Position numbers and translations under genes: made by a program
Notes under the pieces: generated by a model
Databases searched by the model: none
Told to the model about the DNA's origin: nothing
The model's input: the letters and a program-made list of their open reading frames with translations, nothing else
Part shown: in pieces, positions 5,191 to 5,442 of the stretch
Position numbering within the stretch: position 1 is the stretch's first letter
How the letters are laid out: each line of letters starts with the position of its first letter
From: Parachlamydiaceae bacterium
GTDB taxonomy: Bacteria; Chlamydiota; Chlamydiia; Chlamydiales; Parachlamydiaceae
Assembly (NCBI GenBank): GCA_013815395.1
Contig: JACDGH010000191.1
Location: 1-5,442, forward strand
Direction of reading: 5' to 3'
Length of the DNA: 5,442 nt

Positions 5191-5442
5191 ATGGACTTAG
5201 AAAAAGAAATTGAACAACTTATCGATAGATCACTCGCCGAGGATATACGCTCAGGCGATATCACTTCCTTAGCTTGCTTATCTGACTGCCGTTATACTAC
5301 AGGGATGATGTTCCTGAAGCAATCTGGCATTGTGGCAGGGCTTCCTCTTTTAGCACTATTATTCTGCAAGCTTAACCCACAATCTGAAGTCACGCTCATG
5401 GTGCCGGAAGGAAGGTTTCAAAAAGCAGGCACACAGATTGCC
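5191..5442 (+). CDS. nadC: Nicotinate-nucleotide pyrophosphorylase (carboxylating), quinolinate phosphoribosyltransferase, 3' end cut off
   Basis: NadC joins quinolinate and phosphoribosyl pyrophosphate with loss of CO2 to form nicotinate mononucleotide, the entry step from quinolinate into NAD synthesis in the cytoplasm. Only the first 84 of about 280 codons are present, so the catalytic barrel is not seen. The N-terminal domain is characteristic: IDRSLAEDIRSGDITS (11-26) contains the family's EDxxxGDITS motif, and MFLKQSGIVAGLPL (40-53) matches its usual K-x-x-G-x-x-A-G segment. The ATG is the first start after an in-frame TAA (5176-5178) and has the strong ribosome site AAGGGGA at 7-nt spacing. 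ModD, a paralogue found with molybdate transporters, is a less likely alternative given the motif and the lack of mod genes nearby. Confidence 0.88.
   Translation, partial: MDLEKEIEQLIDRSLAEDIRSGDITSLACLSDCRYTTGMMFLKQSGIVAGLPLLALLFCKLNPQSEVTLMVPEGRFQKAGTQIA

Overview
The window is moderately AT-rich, gene-dense bacterial chromosome. It holds five recognisable protein genes (two cut by the window edges), one tRNA gene and one small orphan reading frame. The protein set is a Gram-negative one: a cell-wall ligase, an integral-membrane acyl-CoA desaturase, an rRNA methyltransferase, an outer-membrane beta-barrel and a NAD-biosynthesis enzyme. My best guess is an environmental, amoeba-associated member of the Chlamydiae (Parachlamydia-like). 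The reasons are the style of the MurF sequence, a FadL-type barrel with unusually many cysteines, the CEDTR variant in RsmI and a tRNA gene without an encoded CCA end. The missing CCA argues against a typical gammaproteobacterium such as Legionella or Coxiella. This assignment is an inference, not a sequence match.

Layout. 1-921 (minus) is the N-terminal 307 codons of murF. A 160-bp divergent intergenic region (922-1081) carries a near-perfect 18-bp dyad. 1082-2215 (plus) is a stearoyl-CoA-desaturase-like gene with all ten expected metal ligands and a helical C-terminal extension. A good promoter (2233-2262) drives tRNA-Cys(GCA) at 2281-2351, and rsmI (2377-3219) starts only 25 nt after the tRNA. 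A 318-bp non-coding stretch (3220-3537) contains a long imperfect inverted repeat and the leader of the next gene. 3538-4827 is a FadL/OMPP1-type outer-membrane protein, followed by an 11-bp perfect hairpin. 4912-5133 is a 73-codon orphan frame with a good ribosome binding site. 5191-5442 is the first 84 codons of nadC, with its own plausible promoter.

How the genes relate. They are mostly separate transcription units rather than one pathway operon. The only functional thread is lipid handling: a FadL-type barrel could bring hydrophobic compounds such as host fatty acids across the outer membrane, and the desaturase could adjust acyl-chain saturation. They lie about 1.3 kb apart with tRNA-Cys and rsmI between them, so this link is speculative. 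I see no mobile element, CRISPR array or obvious defence system. The most interesting unexplained items are the structured non-coding stretch before the barrel gene, the small orphan frame, the desaturase tail and the cysteine content of the barrel.
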